In this document: positions 63,174-64,000 of the stretch, in pieces
How the letters are laid out: each line of letters begins with the position of its first letter
How positions within the stretch are numbered: the first letter of the stretch is position 1
Made by a program: the position numbers and the translations under genes
Notes under the pieces: generated by a model
What the model saw: only the letters and a program-made list of their open reading frames with translations
The model's database searches: none
Told to the model about the DNA's origin: nothing
Source: Polaribacter sp. NJDZ03
GTDB lineage: Bacteria > Bacteroidota > Bacteroidia > Flavobacteriales > Flavobacteriaceae
Length of the DNA: 64,000 nucleotides
Direction of reading: 5' to 3'
Assembly: GCF_019263805.1 (NCBI RefSeq)
Contig: NZ_CP079195.1
Coordinates: forward strand, 1,591,001 to 1,655,000

Positions 63174-64000
63174 ATGGCAGATTTATTAAGAGGTGGACAA
63201 TTCCTTGTTAAGGAAACAAACTGTGAAGATATATTTACTCCAGAAGATTTTTCTGAAGAGCAACAAATGATGAAAGATGCAGTGATGGAATTTAATGATA
63301 GAGAAATCATTCCTCATAAAGCACGCTTTGAAGCTAAAGACTTTGCACTTACAGAAGAAGTAATGCGTAAAGCTGGTGAATTAGGTTTTTTAGGTGTAGC
63401 TGTTCCTGAAGCTTATGAAGGATTGGGAATGGGGTTTGTTTCTACCGTTTTAACGTGTGATTATATTTCTTCTGGTACAGGTTCTTTTAGTACTGCTTTT
63501 GGTGCACATACAGGAATTGGAACTATGCCTATTACTTTATATGGAACCGAAGAACAGAAACAAAAATACGTACCAAAATTAGCTACTGGTGAGTGGTTTG
63601 GTGCCTACTGCTTAACAGAACCAGGTGCTGGATCTGATGCAAATTCTGGTAAAACTACCGCTGAATTATCTGCTGATGGAAAGTCATACAAAATTAACGG
63701 TCAAAAAATGTGGATTTCTAACGCAGGTTTTTGTCGTTTAATGATTGTTTTTGCTCGCATAGAAGGTGATAAAAATATTACTGGTTTTATTGTTGAGTTT
63801 GATAAGGAAAATCCGAATGGAATTACATTGGGAGAGGAAGAACATAAATTAGGTATTAGAGCAAGCTCTACTAGACAAGTCTTTTTTAACGATACTGTAG
63901 TTCCTGTAGAAAACATGTTAGCAGGGCGTGGTGAAGGTTTTAAAATTGCCATGAATGCTTTAAATGTTGGACGAATTAAATTAGCCGCTGCTTGTTTAGA
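63174..64000 (+). CDS. fadE: acyl-CoA dehydrogenase, N-terminal part (cut by window edge)
   Basis: FAD-dependent acyl-CoA dehydrogenase, the first beta-oxidation step. About 275 residues are in the window; the frame is open at the edge. Visible: the N-terminal helical domain (MADLLRGGQFLVKETNCEDI), the middle beta domain with YCLTEPGAGSDANSGKTTA (FAD contacts) and KMWISNAGF, and LGIRASSTRQVFF. It resembles the long (about 590-residue) FadE type of the Bacillus fadNAE operon. The catalytic Glu lies beyond the edge or near it. It comes 49 bases after the second four-helix-bundle gene. Confidence 0.94.
   Translation, partial: MADLLRGGQFLVKETNCEDIFTPEDFSEEQQMMKDAVMEFNDREIIPHKARFEAKDFALTEEVMRKAGELGFLGVAVPEAYEGLGMGFVSTVLTCDYISSGTGSFSTAFGAHTGIGTMPITLYGTEEQKQKYVPKLATGEWFGAYCLTEPGAGSDANSGKTTAELSADGKSYKINGQKMWISNAGFCRLMIVFARIEGDKNITGFIVEFDKENPNGITLGEEEHKLGIRASSTRQVFFNDTVVPVENMLAGRGEGFKIAMNALNVGRIKLAAACL

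Overview
The window is a 64 kb piece of a low-GC chromosome that fits a marine member of the Flavobacteriaceae (Bacteroidota; Polaribacter/Tenacibaculum-like). Points in favour: AT-rich coding sequence; TAnnTTTG promoter boxes with almost no Shine-Dalgarno signals; an ECF sigma/FecR/TonB-receptor trio; many lipoproteins with a Cys followed by acidic residues; type B ribosomal protein L31 without cysteines; pdhA-pdhC without pdhB; a PafA-type phosphatase; and several families of short palindromic intergenic repeats. The genus is inference. No transposase, integrase, phage gene, rRNA or CRISPR array was seen.

Layout. 1-2172 (minus): TonB-dependent receptor cut by the window edge, FecR anti-sigma factor, ECF sigma factor. 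2315-4661 (plus): secreted proteins (PKD-like lipoprotein, DUF2141, TPR). 4775-12976 (minus): kynurenine/3-hydroxyanthranilate cluster with kynureninase, kynurenine 3-monooxygenase, 3-hydroxyanthranilate dioxygenase and an ACMSD-like decarboxylase, plus an SDR, an FAD monooxygenase, DUF1697 and small proteins, all broken up by palindromic repeats. 13098-15877: NlpC/P60 peptidase, small orphan genes and a PAS protein. 16224-19941 (minus): M23 peptidase, a SerB-SerA fusion and a UbiA-like protein. 20287-25179 (plus): glycine decarboxylase and an alpha-glucan phosphorylase-like protein. 25268-27235 (minus): YpdA-like reductase and L31. 27498-31757 (plus): glutamine cyclotransferase, beta-helix lipoprotein, SDR, SprT-like protein. 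31945-35387 (minus): DUF389 protein, two identical tRNA-Lys genes, Mla-type ABC ATPase and permease.

35496-48078 is mostly plus: PafA, (minus: PrsW, CtlX-type hydrolase), FAS1 lipoprotein, D-Ala-D-Ala dipeptidase, pyruvate dehydrogenase E1 alpha and E2, DUF2807 protein, GNAT, a 55-residue basic protein, SGNH hydrolase and amine oxidase. 48218-52631 is an oxidative-stress block: peroxiredoxin, thioredoxin and DUF6952 on minus, divergent from katG and an ankyrin protein on plus. 52633-57787 (minus): sigma-54 activator without a DNA-binding domain, outer-membrane protein, MscS channel and a NatAB-like exporter. 58072-64000 (plus): MarR regulator and a fatty-acid beta-oxidation operon in the order fadN-fadA-fadE, with a four-helix-bundle (23S intervening-sequence-protein family) gene in each of its two gaps.

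The most unusual material is non-coding or at gene borders: four-helix-bundle genes bounded by complementary arms inside the fad operon; a perfect 20-bp inverted repeat around the FAS1 promoter; a repeated palindromic operator in front of marR with a probably leaderless transcript; at least three families of structured intergenic repeats, two with compensatory changes; and a duplicated 5' end of a GIY-YIG gene joined to a palindrome. Among proteins, the phosphorylase-like enzyme has Thr where the PLP lysine is expected. I saw no clear new defence or biosynthetic system.
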